Shown here: piece after piece, positions 16,926 through 25,374 of the stretch | Layout of the letters: each line of letters opens with the position of its first letter | How positions within the stretch are numbered: the first letter of the stretch is position 1 | Assembly: GCA_049511415.1 (NCBI GenBank) | Contig: JBEKYC010000047.1 | Span: forward strand, 1-55,616 | DNA from: Bog-159 sp049511415 | Lineage (GTDB): Bacteria; Acidobacteriota; Terriglobia; Bryobacterales; Bryobacteraceae | DNA: 55,616 nt | Direction: 5' to 3' | Notes under the pieces: generated by a model | The model's input: only the letters and a program-made list of their open reading frames with translations | What the model was told of the DNA's origin: nothing | Database searches by the model: none | Made by a program: the position numbers and the translations under genes

Positions 16926-18484
16926 CTATCCCGATGGTACCGCGACGCGCCGAGGCGGAAACAGGCCATCTCCGTGGTGTTGCGCACCAGCAGGAGCCCG
17001 TTATCGATGGCCGGGATGTTCCACGTGCGTCCCTCAAGGGCTTGGAAGCGTGCCAGTTCCTGGTGTCCCTCAGGTGTGGCGCGCACCAGCACAACGTCGC
17101 CTTCTTCGGTAGTCACCACCAGGTAGCCATCCGCCAACAGCAGTTGGCCGTATCCGTAGCGCCCGCCTTTCCACTTCAACTCGCCGGTTTTGGCATCCAT
17201 GCACGCCAGGATGGCCTCATCGAAGCCGTAAATATAGCCTTGATAGAGCACCGAAGAGTTGAACTTATTCTTCATGCGGTTGTTCTGCCACACGGGCCGG
17301 GCGGCGTAGGTGTCGCCCGTCTTCGAAATCTCCAACAGCGCCGCGCCCGGCCCTTGCGCCGACGAGAGCAGCACGTTCGACTCATCCACCACCACCGGCT
17401 GCGAACAGTTCATATCCATCTGCCCGGGGAATGGGTACTCCCAGAGCAGGCTGCCATCCTCAGGCACCAGCCCCACAGCGCGTTGTCCGCTGATCCACAC
17501 GATTTGCCGGCGTCCCGCCAGCGTCGCCAGGATGGGAGATGTGTATCCGGCGCGGTCGTTTAGCGCATGCCAAACGGGCGCGCCCGTCAGCCGGTCGTAG
17601 GCCACGATGCTCTTGCCTTGCGTGCCGCCCGGCGTGACGATCACCATACTATCCACGATCAGCGGCGACGCCGCCATGGCCCAGCGCTGGTTTTCGGCCG
17701 CGTTGTCCGACAAAATGTTCCTCGACCATTTGGGTTTGCCGGTCTTCGCAGCCAGGCAATACAGATCGCCATTGGCGCCCAACGAATAGAGCAGGCCGTC
17801 CCGATACACGGGTGTCGCGCGCGGGCCTGGCCCACCCAGGACTTCGTTGAAGGACGCCGGGTAGGTGAATGCCCAGAGTTCGCGGCCGGTCTCCGGATCG
17901 TAAGCCGTGATGGCTTCCCGGTCGCGGCGCTGTTCGATGGTATAGGCGCGTCCGTCGCCGACCGTGAATGACGCGTAGCCGCCGCCAATTGGCTGCTTCC
18001 ACAAGCGCGGTAATCCCGCCGCTGGCCAGGACGTTTCGATGGGAGTATCAGCGTAAACACCGTCGCGATTCGGACCGCGGAAGTCCTGCCAATAACCAGG
18101 TTGGACCTTTTCCGGTAGCGTGGCTACGATGTGTACGGGAGCGGGCGCAGCGACCGGCTCGGAACGCGCCGTCTCGACGGGCGCCGGTGCGGGTATGGCG
18201 GCGCGCTGCCGGGCGCGGCTGGCCTCCAACTCCGCTTCCCGCCGCGAGCGGCTCTCAAACCTGACTCCCGTGATACTCATCGCACCGTTCCATTCCAGGC
18301 GCATGCCGTAGACCGCGAACAGTTCCACGACCGCCACGGCGCAGATCCCGAGCGTGCCGCCGATGCGCGCCCAGACGCCCACGCCGCGCCGCATCCACCA
18401 GAGGATCAAACCGAGCGGCGGAAAGACCAGGATGGCGATCCACAACGTCAAGCGATGGCGCAACATGCCAGCAGCAAAGCACAT
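16922..18484 (-). CDS. Membrane-anchored PQQ-type beta-propeller protein
   Basis: 520 residues. Two hydrophobic segments lie in the first 70 residues (LTLWIAILVFPPLGLILWW and IGGTLGICAVAVVELFAVYG), followed by an Ala/Pro-rich linker. A beta-propeller from about 130 has repeated W-motif blades such as YDPETGRELWAF, AKTGKPKWSR, YDRLTGAPVWHA and DAKTGELKWKG. The DFRGPNRDGVY entry is typical of the PQQ/BamB-like families. Without a clear PQQ-ligand set I cannot say whether it is a quinoprotein or a scaffold. It is the first gene of a two-gene operon with TlpA. The upstream promoter region is shared with the divergent TonB receptor. ATG 18466 is an alternative start. Confidence 0.85.
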   Translation of the reverse strand: MCFAAGMLRHRLTLWIAILVFPPLGLILWWMRRGVGVWARIGGTLGICAVAVVELFAVYGMRLEWNGAMSITGVRFESRSRREAELEASRARQRAAIPAPAPVETARSEPVAAPAPVHIVATLPEKVQPGYWQDFRGPNRDGVYADTPIETSWPAAGLPRLWKQPIGGGYASFTVGDGRAYTIEQRRDREAITAYDPETGRELWAFTYPASFNEVLGGPGPRATPVYRDGLLYSLGANGDLYCLAAKTGKPKWSRNILSDNAAENQRWAMAASPLIVDSMVIVTPGGTQGKSIVAYDRLTGAPVWHALNDRAGYTSPILATLAGRRQIVWISGQRAVGLVPEDGSLLWEYPFPGQMDMNCSQPVVVDESNVLLSSAQGPGAALLEISKTGDTYAARPVWQNNRMKNKFNSSVLYQGYIYGFDEAILACMDAKTGELKWKGGRYGYGQLLLADGYLVVTTEEGDVVLVRATPEGHQELARFQALEGRTWNIPAIDNGLLLVRNTTEMACFRLGASRYHRDR

Positions 18485-18501
18485 GGCGCGGCTGTTAATC
18501 G

Positions 18502-18535
18502 TAGTTTATCCATGCAATGAAACTATGGTAAACTA
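18502..18535. promoter_or_regulatory. Mirror-image overlapping divergent promoters / operator-like palindrome
   Basis: TAGTTTATCCAT (18502-18513) is mirrored by ATGGTAAACTA (18525-18535), an 11-bp inverted repeat with one bulged base and an 11-base centre. Each arm contains TAAACT, a plausible -10. On the plus strand TTATCC (18506-18511) lies 17 bases before TAAACT (18529-18534). On the minus strand TTACCA (18531-18526) lies 17 bases before TAAACT (18508-18503). Each -35 therefore overlaps the other promoter's -10, implying mutually exclusive firing or one shared regulator. The plus start site would fall at or beside ATG 18540, giving a leaderless or nearly leaderless mRNA. Confidence 0.5.
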
Positions 18536-18539
18536 GACC

Positions 18540-21500
18540 ATGTCTCGCTTAGCCGCCTTCGCCGTCATCACGCTGTTCCTTGCGCCCTGTGCCTATCCGC
18601 AGGGCGAAACAACCAGCGCCATTGAGGGCATGGTCACCGACCCATCCGGCGCCGCGCTTCCCGGTGCCACCGTCGCGCTTGCCGGCGCAGAAACGGGCGT
18701 GCGGCGCTCCGCCAGGACCGGCGACTCCGGACGCTTCAGCTTCCCGCAACTGAAGCCCGGCACATACGCCATCGCAGTCAGCGCACCGGGATTCGAGTCA
18801 CAACGTAAGCCTTCCATTGCTGCCGCCGTGGGCCAAACGCAGATCGCCAACTTTGTTCTGGCCGTGGCCGCCGCGGCGCGTGAGGATATCATCGTGACGG
18901 CCGAAGCGCCCCTGATCAATACCGATAATCCGAACACGGCCACCACGCTGAACGCCGCCGCCATCGAGAATCTTCCGAATCCAGGCTCGGATCTGACATA
19001 CCCGGTGCAATTCGCGCCCGGCGCGCTGATCAATACCGCGGGCAGCAGCAACGATTTCGTCGGCGCCCAGAACGGCTACGGGAACGTGCAGTTCAACGGC
19101 CTGCCGGCGCTGTCGAATGCTTACATCGTGGATGGCCTGGAAACTAACGATCCGCTAACCAATCTCAACAGCGGCTTGGCCACCAACCTGGTGCTGGGCT
19201 TGAACTCCATCTCGGAAGTCACCGTCAATACGACTTCCTATGCCGTGGATCAGGGCCGCTACGGCGCATCGCAAGTCACTTATGTGACTAAATCGGGCAC
19301 GAACTCGTTACACGGCAATTGGTACGAGTTATGGAACGGCTCGAAGCTCAATGCCGCGGATTTCTTCACCAACGCCACCGCCGGCAATCAGAAGCCGCGC
19401 TCGACGGTCAATCACTTCGGCGGCAGCATAGGCGGGCCGATCCGCCGCAACCGGCTGTTCTTCTTTGGCGATTTCGAGCAGCTCCGCATCGCGTTGCCGA
19501 TTGTGACGCCGGTGACCGTGCCCACGGCGGCGTTTGAAAATTACGTGCTGGCGCAGTTGCCGCGGGGCGGCGTGGACAGCGTCTCGGGGGCAATCTATCC
19601 CGCGCAGCCGCAGCTCGTGCCGTTCTATCGCGACCTGTTCTCGTTGTATCGCGGCTCCGGCGGAACGCCGTTAGCGGCCCTCGGCTGCCCCTTCAACGCC
19701 GATGGCGACTCCGCCACGGGCGCGCCTCCCGACGGCAATGGCTGCGCTGTGCGCCGGAGCGTGTCGCAATCGAGCGGCGATCACGAGCAGGTGGTCACCG
19801 CGCGCATCGATTACAACATCAACGCGAACGACACCACCTGGTATCGGTTTCAGTCCGATACGGGGCTGCAAGCCGCTTATACCGATCCCATCAACTCGAT
19901 TTTCAACGCCATCTCGTCGCAGCCGCTTTATTCTTTCGCCGCGGGCTATACGCACATCTTCAGCCCGCGCGTGGTGAATTATTTCAATCCGGCGTTCTCG
20001 TGGTATGAGAGCCTGTTCGGCCCCGCGGATCTGGCCACGACCCTGGCCGCGTTCCCGATTGTTCTCGAAGGCGTGGGCTCAAACGCGCCGTTCACCACGC
20101 TTGGCGGCCTCGACAATAACTGGGTGCAGGGCCGCCGCGCCACCCGCTTTCACGTAAACGACAGTCTCTCGTGGACCAACGGCAGTCATGACTTTCGCTT
20201 CGGCATCAGTTCGCGGCGTCTGCGCATCAACGACTTCGACTTCAGCACGGACACGACGCCCTTAGTTACTTACACTACGCTGCCGCAATTTATCTACGGT
20301 GTGGCGTCCACGGCCACGGAGAGTTTTCCCCTGGCTGCCTCCCAACCCTTCAACTACCTGAATGTCGATTTATACGCACAGGATTCCGTCAAACTCACAT
20401 CGAAACTGAATTGGACGGTCGGCATACGCTTGGCGCACAATTCCAATCCCGAAAATCCCCATGCTCTGATCGCACGCCTGCCCGGTTCGTTCGATGCCCT
20501 GGCGCACGATGTCAATCAACCGCTCGACCAGACGATTGAGACCGGTCTCACGCATCTCTTCCCCGCGACCGAATGGGCTTTATGGCAGCCGCGCACCGCC
20601 ATCGCCTGGCAGTTCGCGCGCGGCTTCGTGTTGCGCACCGGGTTCGGCGTCTTTTCGGACATCCTGCCTGGCAGCGTTGCCGACCTCATCGGCGCCAACC
20701 CGCCGTATGTGAACATATTTCAGGGCGGCTTGCTGGGGTCGGCGGGTGGACTGGCCATCGCGCCGGGCGTGCCCAATAGCGCTATCGGCGCGGCTGCCGC
20801 GGCCAACCAGGCGTTCCTCGCGGGCTTTCAACGAGGCGAGCTATCGTGCGCCTCCGCGCTCGCGAACACGGCGCAATGTTTGCCGCCGGTCGCCCTCAAT
20901 GCCGTGCCCGAGGGCCGGCTCCGCGCCCCGTACTTCCTGCAATGGAGCTTCGGCATCGAGCACCAGTTGGGCAACTCCGCCAGCTTGCGCGCGCAGTATG
21001 TGGGAACACGCGCCATCGATCTGCCCTACCAGACCGAGGTGAATGGCTACCAGACCGTCTGCGCCGGATGTTTCGCGCCATATCCATACGGCCAGCCAGT
21101 GGATCCGCGTTTTGCGGCCGTGGACCAGCTTTCGACTGGCGCCAACAGCCATTACAACGGACTGCAGCTCACGGCGCAAAGACGCATGGCGCATGGCCTC
21201 GACTTGCAGGCTAACTACACTTGGAGTCACTGCCTCGATACCGTCTCCAACGGAGGCTTTCTTTCATTCTCATCCACCGGTATCCTGTCACCGCTTCCAG
21301 GCGAACTGTGGAGGCAGTACGGCAACTGCGACTATGATGTCCGCCATAACTTCGACGCATCGTATGTTTACGAATTACCATTCCGGACGAGTCATTCGCG
21401 GTGGAAGGCGTTGGTGGAGGGGTGGCAGGTATCCGGCACGGTCTTTCTGCACAGCGGCCTGCCGTTTACGGTACTGAGCGCGCCGTATACCGCCAACGGC

Positions 21501-22001
21501 GATGGCATCGTGCAGGCCAGTGGCCCGCAGTTTGCGAGCCTGCTCCCGGGCGTGCCAATCTACAGCCACGGAGCCGTTCCGGGAGTGACTCCAGCGGGCG
21601 CCATCCAGTGGCTCAATCCGAATGCCTTCGTCTCCGCGGTCGACCCGGCGACGGGCACCTGTTATGGGGGCGACACTCCCGCCAACTGCCAGTTCGGCGA
21701 TCTGGGACGCAACAGCCTGCGCGGCCCCGATTTCTTCTGGAGCGATCTGTATGTGACGAAGCATTTCCGGCTGGGCGACCGGTTGACGCTGCGCATGGAT
21801 GGGCAGTTCTTCAATGTATTCAACCATCCGAATTTCGCCTTGCCGTCGGTGGTGGCGGGCATCCCGGGTCAGGCGGCGACGCAAACCGGTTTCGGCGCCA
21901 TTACTTCCACCACGTCTCCACCGACCGGCCTCTTGGGCGTCGGACTGGGGGGCGACAACTCTCCCCGCATGGTGGCCGTGCAGGCGCGCTTCGAGTTCTG
22001 A
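18540..22001 (+). CDS. Oar-like TonB-dependent receptor with N-terminal carboxypeptidase-regulatory domain
   Basis: 1153 residues. A signal peptide (to about CAYPQ) precedes a carboxypeptidase-regulatory beta domain at about 25-115 (GMVTDPSGAALPGATVAL, GRFSFPQLKPGTYAIAVSAPGF). A plug domain follows at about 120-250 (NGLPALSNAYIVDGLETND, then QVTYVTKSGTNSLHGNWYE). The remainder is a beta-barrel (GGPIRRNRLFFFGDFEQ, LNWTVGIRLAHN, LQANYTWSHCLD), ending in VAVQARFEF with the C-terminal aromatic expected for outer-membrane insertion. It presumably imports a bulky nutrient such as glycan or peptide using TonB; substrate unknown. No Shine-Dalgarno precedes ATG 18540. A secreted peptidase-like hydrolase follows 20 bases downstream. 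Confidence 0.93.
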   Translation: MSRLAAFAVITLFLAPCAYPQGETTSAIEGMVTDPSGAALPGATVALAGAETGVRRSARTGDSGRFSFPQLKPGTYAIAVSAPGFESQRKPSIAAAVGQTQIANFVLAVAAAAREDIIVTAEAPLINTDNPNTATTLNAAAIENLPNPGSDLTYPVQFAPGALINTAGSSNDFVGAQNGYGNVQFNGLPALSNAYIVDGLETNDPLTNLNSGLATNLVLGLNSISEVTVNTTSYAVDQGRYGASQVTYVTKSGTNSLHGNWYELWNGSKLNAADFFTNATAGNQKPRSTVNHFGGSIGGPIRRNRLFFFGDFEQLRIALPIVTPVTVPTAAFENYVLAQLPRGGVDSVSGAIYPAQPQLVPFYRDLFSLYRGSGGTPLAALGCPFNADGDSATGAPPDGNGCAVRRSVSQSSGDHEQVVTARIDYNINANDTTWYRFQSDTGLQAAYTDPINSIFNAISSQPLYSFAAGYTHIFSPRVVNYFNPAFSWYESLFGPADLATTLAAFPIVLEGVGSNAPFTTLGGLDNNWVQGRRATRFHVNDSLSWTNGSHDFRFGISSRRLRINDFDFSTDTTPLVTYTTLPQFIYGVASTATESFPLAASQPFNYLNVDLYAQDSVKLTSKLNWTVGIRLAHNSNPENPHALIARLPGSFDALAHDVNQPLDQTIETGLTHLFPATEWALWQPRTAIAWQFARGFVLRTGFGVFSDILPGSVADLIGANPPYVNIFQGGLLGSAGGLAIAPGVPNSAIGAAAAANQAFLAGFQRGELSCASALANTAQCLPPVALNAVPEGRLRAPYFLQWSFGIEHQLGNSASLRAQYVGTRAIDLPYQTEVNGYQTVCAGCFAPYPYGQPVDPRFAAVDQLSTGANSHYNGLQLTAQRRMAHGLDLQANYTWSHCLDTVSNGGFLSFSSTGILSPLPGELWRQYGNCDYDVRHNFDASYVYELPFRTSHSRWKALVEGWQVSGTVFLHSGLPFTVLSAPYTANGDGIVQASGPQFASLLPGVPIYSHGAVPGVTPAGAIQWLNPNAFVSAVDPATGTCYGGDTPANCQFGDLGRNSLRGPDFFWSDLYVTKHFRLGDRLTLRMDGQFFNVFNHPNFALPSVVAGIPGQAATQTGFGAITSTTSPPTGLLGVGLGGDNSPRMVAVQARFEF

Positions 22002-22021
22002 CGTCGGCTATAGTTGTCTCT

Positions 22022-22978
22022 ATGAAACTATGGTTCGGCACGCTGCTTCTTTGTGCGCTGGCGCAGGCGCAAGCGCCATCGGTCTACGAACTCGAAGACG
22101 GATTTGTGGATGCGCATGGCGTGCTGATCTACTATCAGACGCTGGGCCACGGATCTCCCCTGCTGATCGTGCACGGCGGTCCGGGAGCCTCGCACGACTA
22201 CTTTCTTCCATATCTGCTGCCTTTGGCGCGCCATCACAAGCTGATCTTCATCGATGAGCGCGGCTCCGGCAAATCCGAGAAGCTGGAGGATCCCGCCGGC
22301 TACACCGTGGAGAACATGGTGGAAGATACCGAGGCCGTGCGCCAAGGGCTGAAGCTGGGCCGCATCAGCCTGCTGGGTCATTCCTATGGCGGCGTGCTGG
22401 CGCAGGCCTATGCGCTCAAGTATCAGGCAAATCTCACGCACCTTGTTTTGTGCAGCACGTTTCACAGCACCAAGGAAATGAACGAGGTCTTCCGCCGTCA
22501 ACTGGCGGCCATGCCGGCCGAGTTGCGCGACCGCATCCAGTCGCTCGAAAACGCCGGTTTGTACGGCAAAGGCAAGGACTACGAGAAGAACCGCTATCCC
22601 AATGACTACATGATCGCGGCTTGGGGCGAGGGCTACTTCCCATATCTGTACCAGCGCAAGCCCGACGCCAACTATGATCCGATTGCCAACGGCATCATGT
22701 CCTGGGACTTGTACCGCGAGATGTGGGGATCGCACGGCGAGTTCGTCATCGATGGCAACCTGAAATCGGTGGAATACGCGGACCGGCTGAAAACCGTCAA
22801 GGTGCCAACCTTGATCACCGCCGGCGATCACGACGAATGCTCGCCGTCGCTGGCGGAAGAGATGCACGATCTGATTGCCGGTTCGAAGCTGGTGATTATT
22901 CCGCGGAGCGGCCACATGACTTTCGTGGATCAGCCGGCGCTGTTCATCCGGACGGTGACTGACTTTCTGGCTAAGTAG
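22022..22978 (+). CDS. Secreted alpha/beta hydrolase, proline iminopeptidase-like
   Basis: 318 residues. The signal peptide MKLWFGTLLLCALAQAQ indicates export. The fold is recognised by HGGPGASHDYFLPY (oxyanion loop), the nucleophile elbow GHSYGG, a late acid in AGDHDECSP, and the histidine in RSGHMTFVDQP, a complete catalytic triad. HGGPG with DERGSGKSEK is characteristic of proline iminopeptidases (family S33), which remove N-terminal proline from peptides. It starts 20 bases after the TonB receptor, consistent with joint peptide scavenging. Its 3' end overlaps the convergent methyltransferase gene by 8 bases. Confidence 0.88.
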   Translation: MKLWFGTLLLCALAQAQAPSVYELEDGFVDAHGVLIYYQTLGHGSPLLIVHGGPGASHDYFLPYLLPLARHHKLIFIDERGSGKSEKLEDPAGYTVENMVEDTEAVRQGLKLGRISLLGHSYGGVLAQAYALKYQANLTHLVLCSTFHSTKEMNEVFRRQLAAMPAELRDRIQSLENAGLYGKGKDYEKNRYPNDYMIAAWGEGYFPYLYQRKPDANYDPIANGIMSWDLYREMWGSHGEFVIDGNLKSVEYADRLKTVKVPTLITAGDHDECSPSLAEEMHDLIAGSKLVIIPRSGHMTFVDQPALFIRTVTDFLAK

Positions 22979-23621
22979 GCAGTTTTTCGCCGCGCACGAT
23001 TTCCATCGGCACCCATATTCGGACATTCTGCTTGGCCGTAACCCGAAATCCGGAGGCTTCGATTACCTGGCTGACTAATATGGGGCGGCAATCGACGAAG
23101 TTTGGGAAATGCCGATGCGTCCATTCGTACGCCTCGTAAATGATCCCGTGCGCGCCTTCCTTGGACATGCCCACCACCACGATGCGTCCGCCGGGCTTCA
23201 GCACGCGCTTCGCTTGCTCCAGCACCACTGGAATTTCGGGCGTGTCGAACAACTCCAGGGTGAAGCTCATGAACACGGCGTCCATGCGGTTCGCCGGATA
23301 AGGCAGATCCGTGGCGTCCCCGAGGCGCAATTCCACGCGGTCCGCCAGACCTTGGCGGCCGAGCAGGTCTTCCGCCACGGCCCGCATCCCGTCGGATAGA
23401 TCCATGCCGTAAACCTTGCCGGATGGCCCCACCGCGCCTGCGAGCGATACCAGCGCGTGACCGGTGCCGAAACCGATTTCGAGCACGGTTTCGCCGGGTT
23501 GCGGTGCTAGCATCTTGACGCCGACCTCGCGGACCGGGCCTTCGGTGTGGTCCGACAGCAGATCGTAGACCTTGCTGATCTTGTCGTAAAGGGCTTTGGT
23601 CTCGGCGCGCGACAGGGTCAC
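22971..23621 (-). CDS. Class I SAM-dependent methyltransferase (UbiE-like)
   Basis: 216 residues from GTG 23621 (VTLSRAETKALYDKISKVYDLL); the frame is open to GTG 23729 but the extra residues are not family-like. SAM-binding motif I is VLEIGFGTGHALVSLA, followed by VYGMDLSDGM (ribose-contacting acid) and LRLGDATDLPYPANRMDAVFMSFTLELFD. RVLKPGGRIVVVGMS is the post-motif strand. This is closest to the UbiE/COQ5-like small-molecule methyltransferases. The substrate cannot be told from sequence. It is isolated and convergent with the hydrolase gene. Confidence 0.85.
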   Translation of the reverse strand: MTLSRAETKALYDKISKVYDLLSDHTEGPVREVGVKMLAPQPGETVLEIGFGTGHALVSLAGAVGPSGKVYGMDLSDGMRAVAEDLLGRQGLADRVELRLGDATDLPYPANRMDAVFMSFTLELFDTPEIPVVLEQAKRVLKPGGRIVVVGMSKEGAHGIIYEAYEWTHRHFPNFVDCRPILVSQVIEASGFRVTAKQNVRIWVPMEIVRGEKLPT

Positions 23622-23932
23622 AATGCCAATATAGCTGTTCTGGCCAAGACGGCGAGCGTCGCCGGTCCCGCGTTTTCTCCCGCGATTCGTCGGTAACAAA
23701 TCTCCCGCCTCAATAACATCTTGTCCCACCTCAACTTCCGCGTCATAGCCCCACGCCGCCGCGATGCACCATGCTTCCCTGGAATCGAGACGATCCCATG
23801 CGCCAAATGTGCGAATTCCACGCGACGGCAGCCCCTAAGGATCGCCGCCGCCAAACCCCGCGGGGAAATGTGATTTTGCTGATTCTAAAGCACATGTGGG
23901 TTCGTATTTACAAAACTCCCCACCGCGACCAT

Positions 23933-23980
23933 GCGCCCAAAAGCGCCCAAAGGTGCACAAAAACGCACAAAAACGCACAA
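23933..23980. repeat. Helically phased A-tracts in a ~10-bp tandem array
   Basis: Five short units: GCGCCCAAAA, GCGCCCAAAG, then two GCACAAAAAC and a partial third. A-runs begin at 23939, 23949, 23959, 23969 and 23979, exactly 10 bases apart. Phased A-tracts of this spacing are the known signature of intrinsically curved DNA. The array lies about 100 bases upstream of the TATAAT box of the glutamate dehydrogenase operon, where a bend could assist regulator or polymerase wrapping. Confidence 0.6.
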
Positions 23981-24077
23981 TTGGAGTGATTTTGGACCGC
24001 GCCAGGCACCCGGCCAAACGGGCTGCTGGACAATCGCAAAACGATCGTCTGCCCCACGCCGGGCGAGTTCGCTCGCC

Positions 24078-24095
24078 TATAATGAAACCGGAGGT
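24078..24095 (+). promoter_or_regulatory. TATAAT box and Shine-Dalgarno deciding the gdh start
   Basis: TATAAT at 24078-24083 is a perfect -10 match, though no good -35 is visible 17 bases upstream. GGAGGT at 24090-24095 sits 7 bases before TTG 24103. The nearest ATG (24082) lies inside the TATAAT and has no Shine-Dalgarno. If the -10 is used, transcription would start around 24090, leaving a leader of only about 13 bases that begins with the Shine-Dalgarno. Confidence 0.45.
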
Positions 24096-24102
24096 CTCAC
24101 TT

Positions 24103-25374
24103 TTGGCAAGCACCACGTTGTCGCTAGAGCAGGAGAAGAACCCCTGGCTGGCCGCCGAAGCCCGTTTTGACGAGGCTGCCACCCGCCTCAATCTGGACGA
24201 CGGCTTGCGCAAAGTCCTGCGCACGTCCGCCAAGGAAATCACCGTCCACATACCCGTGCAATTGGACGACGGGCGCTTGGAAGTCTTCACCGGATATCGC
24301 GTGCAGCACTCCATCGCGCGCGGACCCGGCAAAGGCGGCATACGCTTCGGCCCCGATGTGACGCTCGACGAAGTGCGCGCGCTGGCCTCCTGGATGACGT
24401 GGAAGTGCGCTGTTGTGAACATCCCATTCGGCGGCGCCAAGGGCGGCGTGATCTGCGATCCGAACCTGCTCTCCATGAGCGAATTGGAACGGCTCACGCG
24501 CCGCTACACCTCCGAGATCATGGAGTTCCTCGGTCCGGAGCGCGATGTGCCCGCGCCCGACGTCAACACCAACGACCGCGTCATGGCGTGGATCATGGAC
24601 ACTTACTCCATGCACGCGCGCCACACGGTCACCGCCGTGGTCACAGGAAAGCCCATGGCTCTGGGCGGATCGCGCGGGCGTCCGGAAGCCACGGGGCGCG
24701 GCTGCATGATCGTGTGCCTGGAGGCCCTCAAGCGCTTCAGTAAGCCGCGCACCGCCACCACCGTGGTGATTCAGGGATTCGGCAATGTCGGCGGCATGGC
24801 GTCCAAGCTGATGTCGCGCGAAGGCTTCAAGATCATCTGCATGATCGAATACGACGGCGCGGTTTATAATCCGAACGGCCTCGACACCCGCGCGCTCTAC
24901 GAGCATCGCCAGGAAACCGGTTCCATACGCGACTTCTCCGGCGGCGAAAATATGGACCCTGCCGAGGCGATGTTCCTGCCGTGCGACATTCTTCTGCCGG
25001 CAGCTACCGAGAACGTGATCACTTCCCAGAACGCCGACCGGCTGCGCTGTCGCATCCTGTGCGAAGGCGCCAATGGACCGACTACGTCGCTGGCGGACGA
25101 AATCCTGGCGGATAAGAAGATCTTCGTGATCCCGGACATTCTGGCCAATGCCGGCGGCGTCACCGTCTCGTACTTCGAGTGGGTGCAGGACCGCCAGGGC
25201 TTCTTCTGGAACGAGGCCACTGTGAATAAGCAGTTGGAAGAAATCATGGTGGACAGCTTCGGCGCGGTGGTCGAATACGCCGCCAAGCACGGCGTCAACA
25301 ATCGCACCGCCGCCTATATGCTCGCGCTCGACCGGGTGGCCAATGCCATCCGGTTGCGCGGGATTTACGCGTAG
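24103..25374 (+). CDS. Glutamate dehydrogenase (Glu/Leu/Phe/Val dehydrogenase family)
   Basis: 423 residues from TTG 24103 (read MASTTLSLEQEKNPWLAAE), chosen for the GGAGGT 7 bases upstream; ATG 24082 would add seven residues. It catalyses reversible oxidative deamination of glutamate to 2-oxoglutarate with NAD(P). Substrate-domain signatures are GPGKGGIRFGPDV (catalytic lysine region), IPFGGAKGGV and PAPDVNTND. The nucleotide-binding fold has VVIQGFGNVGGMASKL. The C-terminal PAATENVIT and CEGANGPTT are also conserved. Length is normal for hexameric GDH. Its stop overlaps the GTG start of mutS. Confidence 0.95.
   Translation: MASTTLSLEQEKNPWLAAEARFDEAATRLNLDDGLRKVLRTSAKEITVHIPVQLDDGRLEVFTGYRVQHSIARGPGKGGIRFGPDVTLDEVRALASWMTWKCAVVNIPFGGAKGGVICDPNLLSMSELERLTRRYTSEIMEFLGPERDVPAPDVNTNDRVMAWIMDTYSMHARHTVTAVVTGKPMALGGSRGRPEATGRGCMIVCLEALKRFSKPRTATTVVIQGFGNVGGMASKLMSREGFKIICMIEYDGAVYNPNGLDTRALYEHRQETGSIRDFSGGENMDPAEAMFLPCDILLPAATENVITSQNADRLRCRILCEGANGPTTSLADEILADKKIFVIPDILANAGGVTVSYFEWVQDRQGFFWNEATVNKQLEEIMVDSFGAVVEYAAKHGVNNRTAAYMLALDRVANAIRLRGIYA

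Larger units (their letters stand above)
23622..24102. other. Upstream region of the gdh-mutS-anmK operon
   Basis: About 480 bases between divergent genes. It holds the phased A-tract array (23933-23980) and a TATAAT element (24078-24083). The frame of glutamate dehydrogenase stays open back to 23896, but that extension is low-complexity and overlaps the A-tract array, so it is not taken as coding. Nothing else was recognised. Confidence 0.5.

Noticed and set aside
18517..22034. 13-base identity ATGAAACTATGGT upstream of the TonB gene and at the start of the hydrolase gene
   Set aside because: Roughly twenty 13-base matching pairs are expected by chance in a window of this length; flanks do not match.
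23896..24102. N-terminal extension of glutamate dehydrogenase
   Set aside because: The extension crosses the phased A-tract array and the TATAAT box and is not dehydrogenase-like; a strong Shine-Dalgarno supports TTG 24103.
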